Assembly: GCA_024236175.1 (NCBI GenBank)
Contig: JACKKY010000005.1
Coordinates: forward strand, 15,188 to 79,187
Reading direction: 5' to 3'
Source: Novosphingobium sp.
GTDB taxonomy: Bacteria > Pseudomonadota > Alphaproteobacteria > Sphingomonadales > Sphingomonadaceae
DNA: 64,000 nucleotides
Position numbers and translations under genes: made by a program. Numbering within the stretch: the first letter of the stretch is position 1; each line of letters starts with the position of its first letter. The notes below the pieces were generated by a model. The model was not told the DNA's origin. It was given only the letters and a program-made list of their open reading frames with translations, and made no database searches. Of this stretch, positions 16,953 to 25,855 are shown one piece after another.

Positions 16953-18179
16953 TCACCCCTTCTGCCGGACCGGGGCCCAGGCGAAATCCTCGGGCCCGCC
17001 CTGCTTGACCGCGCCCTGCGCGATCAGGGCGTCGCGCTGCTGCTCGTCGTAGCCCAGCTCGGCCAGCAGTTCGACGGTGTGCTCGCCGATTTCGGGGGGC
17101 GGCAGGTTGGGCCGCACCTGCTGCTGGCCCGGAAACTCGGGCACTTCGAATTGCAGGCCGCGAAAGTCGAATTCGCGCAGCTTGCCGGGCTGGTGGGCCT
17201 GCGGGGCATCGAGCACGCGCTCGAGCGGCAGGACTTCGTTGAAGCCGAGACCGGCATCCCTGAGCCGCGCGGCCGCTTCGTCATAGGTGAACTTGCCGAC
17301 TCCGGCGCGCACCGCGGCTTCCACGTCGTCGCGCAGCTTCTTGCGCTGGCGCAGGGTCGCCATCTCCTCGTTGTCGCTTTCCGGCATGTCGAGCGAGGCC
17401 GTCAGCTTGCGCCAGTGCGCGTCGGACATCACCAGCAGGTAGATCCAGCGGCCGTCGCTCGTCTCGTATGCGCCGTAGCCCGGCATGGCGAATTCGCCGC
17501 CGGCTTCCTTTTCCGGCCGTCCCAGCAGCTGGGTCTTGAGCTGCACGCCGGCGAGGTCGCGCGCGGCAAGGTGCAGGCCGGTCTCGTACAGGCCGATCTC
17601 GATCCGGCGGTCCTCTTCCGTCGGCGCAGGATCGAGCATCGTCGCCAGCACGCGAATGACGGCGAAGGTTCCCGCGAACTGGTCGTGATAGGAGGGGCCC
17701 AAGCGGCTAGGGCGATCACCGATGCGATGGTCGAACATCACTCCGGTCGCCGCTTCCGCGACCGGGTTGGTCGCCAGGTCGTCGGCCTGCGGGCCGTGTG
17801 CGTAGCCCTTGATGTGGCAGTGAATGATCGCGGGATTGACCGCGTTGCAGTCCTCGAAGGTGAGGCCGAGCTTGCGCGAGGCGGACGGCGAAAGGTTGTG
17901 GATCACAACGTCGGCACTCGCGACCAGCTTGCGGAAGACCTCCTTGCCTTCATCGGTCGTCAGGTCGAGGCAGATGGCCTTCTTCGAGTGGGAATAGGCG
18001 ATGATCGTTCCCGAAGGGCCGCCGCGCACCAGCGAGCGCGTGGTGTCGCCCGCGGGCGGCTCGATCTTGATGACTTCGGCGCCGAGCTGCGACAGGATGT
18101 GAGTCGCGAACGGAGAGGCGACCATGGTGCCAAGCTCGATCACGCGGCGTCCGGAAAGCGGCTGGTGCGTCATGTTCAT
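16953..18179 (-). CDS. CaiB/BaiF family CoA transferase (operon-leading)
   Basis: 408 residues. Signature LSGRRVIELGTMVASPFATH, LGAEVIKIEPPAGD and the catalytic region RRIEIGLYETG. First gene of the leftward nine-gene operon, with a spacing of about 20 bp to the nearer palindromic site. Being first and closest to the operator, it is likely the substrate-activating step: transfer of CoA onto the incoming acid (inference). Identity to the other two CoA transferases in the operon looks low except in the family motifs. Confidence 0.92.
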   Translation of the reverse strand: MNMTHQPLSGRRVIELGTMVASPFATHILSQLGAEVIKIEPPAGDTTRSLVRGGPSGTIIAYSHSKKAICLDLTTDEGKEVFRKLVASADVVIHNLSPSASRKLGLTFEDCNAVNPAIIHCHIKGYAHGPQADDLATNPVAEAATGVMFDHRIGDRPSRLGPSYHDQFAGTFAVIRVLATMLDPAPTEEDRRIEIGLYETGLHLAARDLAGVQLKTQLLGRPEKEAGGEFAMPGYGAYETSDGRWIYLLVMSDAHWRKLTASLDMPESDNEEMATLRQRKKLRDDVEAAVRAGVGKFTYDEAAARLRDAGLGFNEVLPLERVLDAPQAHQPGKLREFDFRGLQFEVPEFPGQQQVRPNLPPPEIGEHTVELLAELGYDEQQRDALIAQGAVKQGGPEDFAWAPVRQKG

Positions 18180-18197
18180 GCCGTGGAGGCGTCCTCT

Positions 18198-18214
18198 AAA
18201 TAATGCATTATCTT
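18198..18214. promoter_or_regulatory. Palindromic operator site 1 (17-bp repeat)
   Basis: AAATAATGCATTATCTT, containing the perfect 12-bp palindrome ATAATGCATTAT. It lies 19 bp upstream of the CoA-transferase start. An identical 17-mer occurs 85 bp away at 18283. Candidate binding site of the operon's own GntR regulator. Confidence 0.65.
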
Positions 18215-18282
18215 GAAGGCTTGCCGCGGCCGATAACGTCGTTTAGCGGGTTTGGCTAGTGATTCGTTCGGCCGTGTCGCAA

Positions 18283-18299
18283 AAATAATGCATTATCTT
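18283..18299. promoter_or_regulatory. Palindromic operator site 2 (17-bp repeat)
   Basis: Second exact copy of AAATAATGCATTATCTT, 34 bp before the ATG of the divergent dehydratase. The 85-bp spacing (about eight helical turns) puts both copies on the same DNA face and allows one regulator to control both directions. Confidence 0.65.
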
Positions 18300-18333
18300 T
18301 GCGGCGCGGCAAATAAGGCGCGGGAGCTGTTTG

Positions 18334-19161
18334 ATGAGTGAGGATTTTTCGAGCTGGATCGGCAAGAGCGAAACGGCCAGCGATGTGCTGGAGCCGTCGC
18401 GAAGCAACGCCATAACCGCGGCCCTGGGCGTGATGACGGACTTCAAGGCGGGCGATCCGCTGCCGCTGCTGCATCACTGGCTTTACTTCTGGAACGTGCA
18501 GCCGCCCGAAGGCCTCGGCAAGGACGGGCATCCCGCCAAGGGCGGCTTCCTGCCCCCGGTTGCTCTGCCCCGCCGGATGTGGGCGGGGGGCAGGCTGCGG
18601 TTCGAGAACCCGCTGCGCTTCGGCGACGAGGTCACCAGGACGTCGACGATCCTCAAGGTGCAGGAAAAGTCGGGCAAGAGCGGCCAGCTCGTGTTCGTGA
18701 CGGTCGAGCACAAGCTGGCGGTTTCCGGCGAGACGGCGGTGATCGAGGAGCAGGACCTCGTCTATCGCGAGGCCGCCGCACCCGGTTCTATAACCGGTCC
18801 CTCCGGCGAAGGCCCGCAGCCGCAATCGACCTGGCACCGCACCATCTTCCCGGACGAGGTCCTGCTGTTCCGTTATTCCGCACTCACCATGAACGGCCAC
18901 CGCATCCACTACGACCTGCCCTATGCCAGGGATGAGGAAGCCTATCCGGCGCTGGTCGTCCAGGGGCCGCTGCAGGCGACCTGCCTGGCGGCGATGGCCC
19001 AGCGCGAGCTTGGTCGCCCGCTCAAGACATTCGAGTTTCGCGGCATGTCGCCGGCCTTTGCCGGCACCACCCTGCATGTTTGCGGCGAGCCGAGCGACGA
19101 GGGCGTGAGCGTCTGGACCGAGCAGGGCGGCGCGAAATGCATGACCGCCAGCGCCGGCTGA
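18334..19161 (+). CDS. HTD2-like/FAS1-like hotdog dehydratase (mesaconyl-CoA hydratase-like)
   Basis: 275 residues. The ATG at 18334 has GGGAG 7 bases upstream. The N-terminal half holds PPVALPRRMWAGGRLRF and the C-terminal half the hotdog core TIFPDEVLLFRYSALT followed by NGHRIHYD, typical of HTD2 and mesaconyl-C4-CoA hydratase relatives. It would add water to, or remove it from, a CoA ester. Transcribed away from the nine-gene operon across the shared operator region, so it is likely co-regulated and part of the same pathway. Confidence 0.85.
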   Translation: MSEDFSSWIGKSETASDVLEPSRSNAITAALGVMTDFKAGDPLPLLHHWLYFWNVQPPEGLGKDGHPAKGGFLPPVALPRRMWAGGRLRFENPLRFGDEVTRTSTILKVQEKSGKSGQLVFVTVEHKLAVSGETAVIEEQDLVYREAAAPGSITGPSGEGPQPQSTWHRTIFPDEVLLFRYSALTMNGHRIHYDLPYARDEEAYPALVVQGPLQATCLAAMAQRELGRPLKTFEFRGMSPAFAGTTLHVCGEPSDEGVSVWTEQGGAKCMTASAG

Positions 19162-19184
19162 CGCCGACAGGCTGATTTCCAGGC

Positions 19185-19207
19185 CCGTTCCGGAAGTTTC
19201 CGGACGG
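19185..19207 (+). terminator. Hairpin after the divergent dehydratase gene
   Basis: Arms TCCGGAA / TTCCGGA with a 2-base spacer, extended by CCG/CGG with one bulged T, 23 bp after the stop codon. There is no strong T-run, so termination is plausible but unproven. Confidence 0.4.
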
Positions 19208-19314
19208 TTCGGCATTCCCTTCGGAGCCACCGCAATGGAATACGGCGTTGCCGTGTCCTAGGCGGGACGATGACGAGTCCCTTGCGGGGCCGGGAAGTCT
19301 GGAGAGAGTGAGCC

Positions 19315-20427
19315 ATGGAATACAAAGTCATTTCCGCCGACAACCATATCCTCGAACCGCGCGACCTGTTCATCACGCGCATGCCCGAGGAGTATCGCGA
19401 CCGGGCGCCTCGCGTCATGCAGGGAAAAGACGGCGGCGACGGCTGGTCCTTCGACGGCAAGACAGTCGAACGCACGCTGGGTATCGAGGCGACCGCCGGT
19501 CGGGCCGTGAAGATCAGCGGCTACAAATGGGAAGAGATCCTGCCCGGCAATTACGACGGCGCCGCCCATCTCAAGGATATGCAGGATGCGGGCGTCGATG
19601 CCGCGATGCTGTTTCCCTCCGTTCCGCTGATGGGCTGGTTCATGGGCGACGATCCCTATGCGCTCGCGCTGTTCCAGACCTTCAACGACTGGGTGATCGA
19701 TGATTTCTGCGCGCCCGATCCCAAGCGGCTGATCGCCCTGCCGATGATGCCGGTCAATCACGGCATGGACGTGCTGCTCGCCGAGGCCGAGCGGACCCTG
19801 AAGAAGGGCGCGAAGGGGCTGCATATCCCGGTCTATCCCGACAAGCCCTACTGGGATCCCTATTACGATCCGTTCTTCGAGCTGGCGGCGGATGCGGACG
19901 TGCCGCTGTGCATGCACCGCACTTCGGGTGGCCATGACCCGGCCGGCAAGTCGACATTCCAGTTCAACGTGCCCGGCCTGAACGTCGCGGGTACGGTGCA
20001 TCGCTTCTTCGCCGCCGTCGAGCCTTTCACCAAGATGATCTACACCGGTGTGTTCAAGCGGCACCCCAAGCTGAAGATCATGGATGCGGAAGTGAATTTC
20101 GGCTGGATCCCGTTCTGGAAGAACACGCTCGACGAATGCTTCGAAAAGCAGAAGGGCTGGGCCAATTTCCCGATCGAGAACACGCCGAGCGAAGCGCTGG
20201 GCAAGAATCTCTTCGTCACCGTGCTCGATGACAAGCTGGGCTTCGATCTGGTCGAGGACGAGCCCTATCTAGCCGACATGGCCATGTTCTCGACCGACTA
20301 TCCGCACAGCATCTGCCTGTGGCCCGATACGCAGGACGACATCGCGCGGGCGACCGTCAACTGCGCGCCGGAAGCCAAGCACAAGATCCTGGCGGGCAAC
20401 GCCGTGCGGGTCTTCAACCTGAACTGA
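19315..20427 (+). CDS. Amidohydrolase family protein (ACMSD/decarboxylase-like)
   Basis: 370 residues, TIM-barrel metal-dependent hydrolase. It begins with VISADNHILEP, the D-x-H metal motif of the amidohydrolase-2 family, has LCMHRTSGGH in the middle (metal His) and MFSTDYPHS near the C-terminus, where the conserved Asp lies. Members hydrolyse or decarboxylate cyclic or aromatic acids. GGAGAGAG precedes the ATG. Convergent with the DUF389 gene, 5 bp between stops. The substrate is unknown. Confidence 0.88.
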   Translation: MEYKVISADNHILEPRDLFITRMPEEYRDRAPRVMQGKDGGDGWSFDGKTVERTLGIEATAGRAVKISGYKWEEILPGNYDGAAHLKDMQDAGVDAAMLFPSVPLMGWFMGDDPYALALFQTFNDWVIDDFCAPDPKRLIALPMMPVNHGMDVLLAEAERTLKKGAKGLHIPVYPDKPYWDPYYDPFFELAADADVPLCMHRTSGGHDPAGKSTFQFNVPGLNVAGTVHRFFAAVEPFTKMIYTGVFKRHPKLKIMDAEVNFGWIPFWKNTLDECFEKQKGWANFPIENTPSEALGKNLFVTVLDDKLGFDLVEDEPYLADMAMFSTDYPHSICLWPDTQDDIARATVNCAPEAKHKILAGNAVRVFNLN

Positions 20428-20432
20428 TCGGC

Positions 20433-22169
20433 TTACCGACTGGCGGGAGCGGAGGGCGCTGCCCTGGCTTCCGCCTTTTCCTTCGCCTTGGCCTCGGCTT
20501 TCGCCTTTGCTTCGGCTTTCGCCCTGGCGGCTTCCTCGGCAAGTCTTGTCGGGCTCGGCGCATAGACGCCGATCACGGCGATGTCCTGAGCGTCCCTGTC
20601 GTCCTTTTCCGGAGCCTCGCGGCGGGCGACGATGATGCCTGCCGCACGGATCGCCTTGTAGAGCTTGTCGGCGGCGTCGCCCTCGGGCGCGGTCAGCACC
20701 ACCTTGGTCATGCCCCAGCGTTGCAGCGCCCAGATCGCAAGGTCTGACGAGACGGTGTCCTCCGGCTCGTCGCTGTCCTTGTCAGCCTCGGGGGGCGCTT
20801 CGCCCAGCAGCACGCGAAATTCCGACACGGCCGGCGGGATGATCATGACCGTCCACGGGTCGTCGTTGGCGTTGGCCTGCCGTTCGGCGAGCGCGTAATC
20901 GGCGAGCGTCCACTCCGGTGCCGGCACGGGCTCGAGATAGACCGTGCGGCCCGTGCGGTTGGTCCAGATCGCGCGCGTCGGCAGGCCGATGCTGCCGCGT
21001 ATCCTGTCGACGGGCGGCACGTCCGCGGAGAGGCCGGCGACGGTGCGTTCCATCGCGGCGTCGACGATCGCGCGGGTCTGGGATTCCAGGTCGGCGGCAA
21101 GCACCTGCTGGAGGTTGATCGTGACCTTTTCTCCCAGTTCCTCGGCCAGGCGCTTTTCCGCATCCTTTACCGCGTTGCTGGTGTAGCGCGGCGTGACGAC
21201 CAGCGCTTCCACCCGCGGGTCGCTGAACAGCGGCCAGCTCACTTCGAGCTGGGCGATGCGGGCGCTGGATTCACCCGTCGCCTCGAGGATCGCGGTGCGT
21301 GCCGCGGATTGCATCGATGCTTCGTGCTTGATGCGTATCAGCGTCATCGAAAGCGGTGTCGCCAGGGCTAGAAAGGCCGCGAACAGCACAGCCAGGTATC
21401 GTGGCGTCATCTCGACCGAGCGCAACGGACGCGCGGCGCCGCTGAGCCGGGCAATCAGCGCGAAAGCGAAAGTGATCGCCGCCAGGTTCGTAAGGAAAAG
21501 CAGGAATGCGCCCAGTGCGAAGCGTATCTCCAGCACGCCCAGTCCGTAGCCCAGCGTCGCCAGTGGCGGCATCAGCGCGGTTGCGATGGCGACGCCGATC
21601 GCGGTGCCGCCCTTGCCGATTACCGTGGCGTAGCCGCCGGCGATGCCGGAGAACAGCGCCACCGCGAGATCGAGCAGGGTCGGCTGGGTGCGCGCCAGGA
21701 TTTCCGGCGTGGCGTTGCGGATCGGGCTCAGCCAGGTGACCAGCATGCCGGTGAGGATGCCGATGGCGGCACCGACCATCACCACGCGGGCGGCGTCGCG
21801 AATGCGGTGGCCGTCGATCGAGGAGAAGCCGAAGCCGAGCGAGGCGATCGGGCTCATCAGCGGAGAAATCAGCATCGCGCCGATGACGACGGCGGTGGAA
21901 GACTGCAGCAGGCCGAGCGTGGCAATGCCCGCGGACAGCGCGCACATCAGGATGTAGCCGCTGGTCAGTTCGGCATCGGTGTGCACGGACTGGCGCAGGG
22001 TCTTGGCCTCTGCCGAGGTGAGCTCCGGCAGCAGCACCGCGCGGGCGATGCGGATGCGCAGGAACCGCGCCCAGACCTTGATCGGGTGAGGACGACGGCG
22101 CTCGCCCCCGTTCTCCTTGGGCTGCGGCTCGGTCACCGGGGCCGCGTCGGAAGTCGTGGTGGCATTCAT
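20433..22169 (-). CDS. DUF389 family membrane protein with charged C-terminal tail
   Basis: 578 residues. The DUF389 membrane core (about 40-250) contains SSTAVVIGAMLISPLMSPI and GKGGTAIGVAIATALMPPLA; a periplasmic/cytosolic segment with a TM near 265 follows, then a soluble domain. The C-terminus is a low-complexity Ala/Lys/Glu tail (AEAKAKAEAKAKEKAEARA), probably a helical, flexible extension. DUF389 function is not established. The start overlaps the end of the antiporter gene by 4 bp, so they form an operon and may act together in ion homeostasis (inference). Confidence 0.88.
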   Translation of the reverse strand: MNATTTSDAAPVTEPQPKENGGERRRPHPIKVWARFLRIRIARAVLLPELTSAEAKTLRQSVHTDAELTSGYILMCALSAGIATLGLLQSSTAVVIGAMLISPLMSPIASLGFGFSSIDGHRIRDAARVVMVGAAIGILTGMLVTWLSPIRNATPEILARTQPTLLDLAVALFSGIAGGYATVIGKGGTAIGVAIATALMPPLATLGYGLGVLEIRFALGAFLLFLTNLAAITFAFALIARLSGAARPLRSVEMTPRYLAVLFAAFLALATPLSMTLIRIKHEASMQSAARTAILEATGESSARIAQLEVSWPLFSDPRVEALVVTPRYTSNAVKDAEKRLAEELGEKVTINLQQVLAADLESQTRAIVDAAMERTVAGLSADVPPVDRIRGSIGLPTRAIWTNRTGRTVYLEPVPAPEWTLADYALAERQANANDDPWTVMIIPPAVSEFRVLLGEAPPEADKDSDEPEDTVSSDLAIWALQRWGMTKVVLTAPEGDAADKLYKAIRAAGIIVARREAPEKDDRDAQDIAVIGVYAPSPTRLAEEAARAKAEAKAKAEAKAKEKAEARAAPSAPASR

Positions 22170-23446
22170 ACCGGTACTCCTTCGACATCCGACGTCCGGC
22201 CGGCCTTGATCCTGCGGATCAGCCAGCCGATGCTGCCGCCCTGCACAACCACGGCGAACAGCACGACCGCGTAGGTGGCGGCGAGGATCGTCGTCCGGAT
22301 CGGGCTATCGGGAAGCGAGAGGGCCAGCGCGACCGATATGCCGCCCCTGAGCCCGCCCCACACCAGCGTCGGGAAGGCCAGGGGCCCCATGTCGATCATC
22401 CGTTTCATGGCGAAAAGCGGCACGCCGACCGAGATGGCCCTCGCAGCCATCACCAGGACGATCGTGCATAGGCCTGCGAGCAGCAGCCGGCCTTCGAATG
22501 CGAGCGCGATCACTTCCAGCCCGATAAGCAGGAACAGCACCGCATTGAGAATCTCGTCGATCAGCGCCCAGAACTTGATGAGATAGTCCTGCGTCTCGTC
22601 GCTCATCGCATGGGTGACGCCGGCATTGCCGATGATCAGCCCGGCTACCGCCATCGCGACCGGGCCGCTGACATGAAGGGCGAGGGCGAGACTGTAGCCG
22701 CCCATGACCACCGCAAGGCTGATCAGCACCTCGATATTGTATTCGTCGATGCTGCGCATGGCGCGAAAGGCGATCCAGCCGGTGACGAGGCCGAGCAGTG
22801 CGCCGCCTCCTGCCTCCTGCAGGAAATGTCCGGCGGCAAGCGACAGGCTGAACGGTTCGGTTCCCAGTGCGATCGACAGCAGGATCGTGAAGACGACGAC
22901 CCCGACGCCGTCGTTGAACAGGCTCTCCCCGGCGACGGTGGCCTGCAGGGTCTGCGGCATGGCGGCGCGCTTCATCACGCCCATCACCGCAACCGGGTCG
23001 GTCGGGCTGATCAGCGCCCCGAACACGAAGCACCAGATCAGCGGCATGCCGATGCCGAGAGCGCCGGTAATGGCGTGGAAGGCGAAACCGACCAGCAGTG
23101 TGGAGATCATCACGCCGATGGTGCTGAACACCAGGATCGGCCAGCGCCCCTTGCGCAGATGCGCCCAGTCGACATGCAAGGCGCCGGCGAACAGCAGGAA
23201 GGAGAGCATGCCTTCCATCAGCGTCGTGTGGAAATCGATATCGCGCAGGAAGGTGGACAGCTGGTCGGCCAGGTCACTTTGCGGCATGATCCGGTCGATC
23301 GCGACCACCAGCATCGAAGCCACAGCGCCCATCACCGTCAGCCCGACGGTTGACGGAAGCTTGAGCAGGCGGTGGTTGAGATAGCCCAGTGCGGCGGCCA
23401 GGACGATCAGGATAGCAGCCGCATCGAATGCCGAGAGTTCATGCAT
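22166..23446 (-). CDS. Sodium:proton antiporter (CPA1 family)
   Basis: 426 residues, about 12 membrane helices. Family motifs: GALISPTDPVAVMG and the ion-binding ESLFNDGVGVVVF (Asn-Asp pair of CPA1 exchangers). It exchanges Na+ (or K+) for H+ across the inner membrane. First gene of a two-gene operon with the DUF389 protein. The 164-bp upstream gap is shared with a divergent P450 gene and contains an inverted repeat. Confidence 0.92.
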   Translation of the reverse strand: MHELSAFDAAAILIVLAAALGYLNHRLLKLPSTVGLTVMGAVASMLVVAIDRIMPQSDLADQLSTFLRDIDFHTTLMEGMLSFLLFAGALHVDWAHLRKGRWPILVFSTIGVMISTLLVGFAFHAITGALGIGMPLIWCFVFGALISPTDPVAVMGVMKRAAMPQTLQATVAGESLFNDGVGVVVFTILLSIALGTEPFSLSLAAGHFLQEAGGGALLGLVTGWIAFRAMRSIDEYNIEVLISLAVVMGGYSLALALHVSGPVAMAVAGLIIGNAGVTHAMSDETQDYLIKFWALIDEILNAVLFLLIGLEVIALAFEGRLLLAGLCTIVLVMAARAISVGVPLFAMKRMIDMGPLAFPTLVWGGLRGGISVALALSLPDSPIRTTILAATYAVVLFAVVVQGGSIGWLIRRIKAGRTSDVEGVPV

Positions 23447-23541
23447 GATCGCCCGCTTTTAGCCGTGCCGGGCGCAATTTCCTAGCAGGCTTGATCATGG
23501 GCGAGGCGCAAAACGCTTGAATCGAATCCGAAAAGCTGGAA

Positions 23542-23558
23542 GCTTTGCAAGGCAAAGC
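23542..23558. promoter_or_regulatory. Inverted repeat in the antiporter/P450 divergent region
   Basis: GCTTTGC-AAG-GCAAAGC: perfect 7-bp arms with a 3-base spacer, midway between two divergent genes. A protein-binding site is the simplest reading; no regulator is adjacent. Confidence 0.35.
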
Positions 23559-23610
23559 ACGGCGCCCCGGGATCACAGTCCGCTGGGATCGATGGGAGGG
23601 GGAAGTTGCC

Positions 23611-24879
23611 GTGGCTTCGATGCTGACAAGAGAGGATCGGGTAACGGACATGGCGGCGACGCAGCTCACGGCAGCGCAGATACCCGACCACATTCCGCCC
23701 GAGTGCGTCTGGGACAACGATTTCTCGGCTTTCCTGGCAGAGGGCGACGATCCCTATCGCGCCGGCGGCCGGCTGCATGACGGTCCGGGCGTCATCTGGG
23801 CGACCAACGCCTCGTTCGGGATGCCGTCCTGGATTTTCACCCATCACCGGACGGTGCAGGAAGGGTTCGCCAACGCGAAGAAATTCTCGAGCCTGCGCGG
23901 ACCGCTGACCGAAGCGGTGATGGACCCGGGGTGGATGCTGCTTCCGGTCGAATCCGATGCGCCGTTCCACCAGCATTATCGGCAGGTCTTGCGCCCGTTC
24001 TTCACGCCTGAGGCGATCGATGCCCGCCAGGCAGAAGTGCAGGCGCTGACCGACCGGTTGATCGACGCTTTCATCGACCGCGGCGAATGCGAGTTCGTCG
24101 GCGAATTCGCCTCGATCCTGCCCAACGCCATGGTGGTCTCGCTGATGGGGCTGCCGCAGGAGATGCTGCACCAGTTCCTCGAATGGGAGGAAACCGCGAT
24201 CCACGGCAACAGCCATGCGGAACAACTGAGCGCAGGCATCGCCATCCACGACTACCTCAGGGACTTCATCGCCGAGCAGCAACGCACCGGCGAGCCCGCG
24301 TCCGAGCTGATGGCGGCGATCCTGGCCGGGCAGATGGCGGACCGGCCGTTCAACCAGGACGAGATCCTTGGCGTCGTCTACCTCCTGTTCATCGCCGGGC
24401 TCGACACGGTCTTTTCCTCGATGGGCTGGATGATGAAACATCTCGCTACCGATCCGGCCCTGCAGGACCGGTTGCGCAACAATCCGCAGGACATGCCCGC
24501 CGCGGTCGATGAGTTCACCCGCGCTTTCGGTGTCAGCGCGCCGTCGCGGATTGTCGCCGAGGATCTGGTGTTCGAAGGCGTGCCGATGAAGAAGGGCGAG
24601 CATATCCTGCTTCCCACCTATCTGGCCGGGCGCGATCCTCGCGCGTTCCCCGACCCGCATGTGATCGATATCGACAGGCGGCCGCGCCACGTCACATTCG
24701 GCCTCGGCTCGCACCTGTGCATCGGCATCCACCTCGCCAAGCGCGAGATGAAGATCATGATCGAGACGTTCCTGCGGCGGATGAACAACATCCGCGTCGC
24801 GGAAGACAAGCCTTGCACATATCATACGTCGAACACGATCGGGCTCGATTGCCTGCCTCTGGAATGGGACCCGATCTGA
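23611..24879 (+). CDS. Cytochrome P450 (second of three)
   Basis: About 422 residues. GTG at 23611 lies 6-7 bases after GGGAGGGGGA; ATGs at 23620 and 23650 are alternatives. I-helix FIAGLDTVFSS, a K-helix segment DEFTRAF (E-x-x-R) and the heme loop FGLGSHLCIG are all intact. Ends in a normal C-terminus. It is followed after 28 bp by an NAD-dependent epimerase-like gene, so the two may modify the same compound: hydroxylation followed by oxidation or reduction (inference). No redox partner is encoded nearby. Confidence 0.92.
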   Translation: MASMLTREDRVTDMAATQLTAAQIPDHIPPECVWDNDFSAFLAEGDDPYRAGGRLHDGPGVIWATNASFGMPSWIFTHHRTVQEGFANAKKFSSLRGPLTEAVMDPGWMLLPVESDAPFHQHYRQVLRPFFTPEAIDARQAEVQALTDRLIDAFIDRGECEFVGEFASILPNAMVVSLMGLPQEMLHQFLEWEETAIHGNSHAEQLSAGIAIHDYLRDFIAEQQRTGEPASELMAAILAGQMADRPFNQDEILGVVYLLFIAGLDTVFSSMGWMMKHLATDPALQDRLRNNPQDMPAAVDEFTRAFGVSAPSRIVAEDLVFEGVPMKKGEHILLPTYLAGRDPRAFPDPHVIDIDRRPRHVTFGLGSHLCIGIHLAKREMKIMIETFLRRMNNIRVAEDKPCTYHTSNTIGLDCLPLEWDPI

Positions 24880-24907
24880 AGCCGGAAGGCGGGGAGGAAG
24901 CTGAAAC

Positions 24908-25819
24908 ATGAAAACCCTGATCGTGGGCGGGACCGGCTTTGTCGGCGGGCATACGGCGTTGTATTTCAAGGACCTGGGCCACGATGTCACCATCATGTCC
25001 CGTTCCGCGCCGCGAGGTACCTCGCGGCTGAACGACCTGCCGTTCGTGGCCGGAAACTACATCGAGGAGCAATTCGACGATGGCCGGCTGGAAGGATACG
25101 ACTGGCTGATCTTCGCCGCCGGCAGCGACATGGGAACCTTTCCCCCGGACGGTTCGGTCAGCGAGGCGGAGTATTTCGAGAAGGCGAATATCGAAGCGTT
25201 GCCGCGCTTCTTCGAGCAGGCGAAGAAAGCCGGGATTTCCCGGGCGGTCTACATGGGCAGCTTCTATTCCTTCGTCGCTCCCGAAAATATCGAGAAGATC
25301 CCCTATGTTCGCTCACGCCATCTGTCGGACGCAGCGATCCGGGCGCTGAGTTCGCCGTCCTTCAACGTCTGCAGCTGTGCGCTGCCCTGGATCGTCGGCT
25401 ACACGCCGGGCTTGCCCGTGCCGCATTGGGAAGCGCTCACCCGCTATGCGCAGGGCAAGCTGGAAGGCGTGCCGGAATTCGCTCCGCCGGGCGGTGCGAA
25501 CTTCATGAGCTGCCGGTCCATCGCGGAGGCCATGCTGGGCGGGCTCGAACGCGGCGAGTCCGGCAAGTCCTACCTTGTCGGCGATGTGAATCTCAGCTGG
25601 AAGCAGTTCTTCGAGACGTGGTTCAAGGCGGCGGGCCGTCCGCGCGATCTGGAAGTGCGGACCGGCCATCCGATCATCCCGGATTTCGCGCTGACCTATC
25701 TCAGCTTCGGCTCCACCGATTACGAACCGCCGGCCGAGGAAACGGCCCAGCTCGGCTACCAGAGGGGAGTGCTTCCGCAGGAAGTCGAAGACTGCGTGAA
25801 GTATTACAGCACCCTCTAG
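24908..25819 (+). CDS. NAD(P)-dependent epimerase/dehydratase-like (extended SDR) protein
   Basis: 303 residues. The N-terminal Rossmann motif is VGGTGFVGGH. YMGSFYSF supplies the serine region. The expected YxxxK dyad appears as YVRSR, an Arg at the lysine position, so the catalytic mechanism may differ or the protein may be a binding rather than an epimerase domain. GGGAGGAAG precedes the ATG. Same strand and 28 bp after a P450. Family members include isoflavone-reductase-like and 3-beta-HSD-like proteins. Confidence 0.82.
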   Translation: MKTLIVGGTGFVGGHTALYFKDLGHDVTIMSRSAPRGTSRLNDLPFVAGNYIEEQFDDGRLEGYDWLIFAAGSDMGTFPPDGSVSEAEYFEKANIEALPRFFEQAKKAGISRAVYMGSFYSFVAPENIEKIPYVRSRHLSDAAIRALSSPSFNVCSCALPWIVGYTPGLPVPHWEALTRYAQGKLEGVPEFAPPGGANFMSCRSIAEAMLGGLERGESGKSYLVGDVNLSWKQFFETWFKAAGRPRDLEVRTGHPIIPDFALTYLSFGSTDYEPPAEETAQLGYQRGVLPQEVEDCVKYYSTL

Positions 25820-25855
25820 GGGCCAGCTTGCGACCTCGCCGGGAGGATCTGTCGG

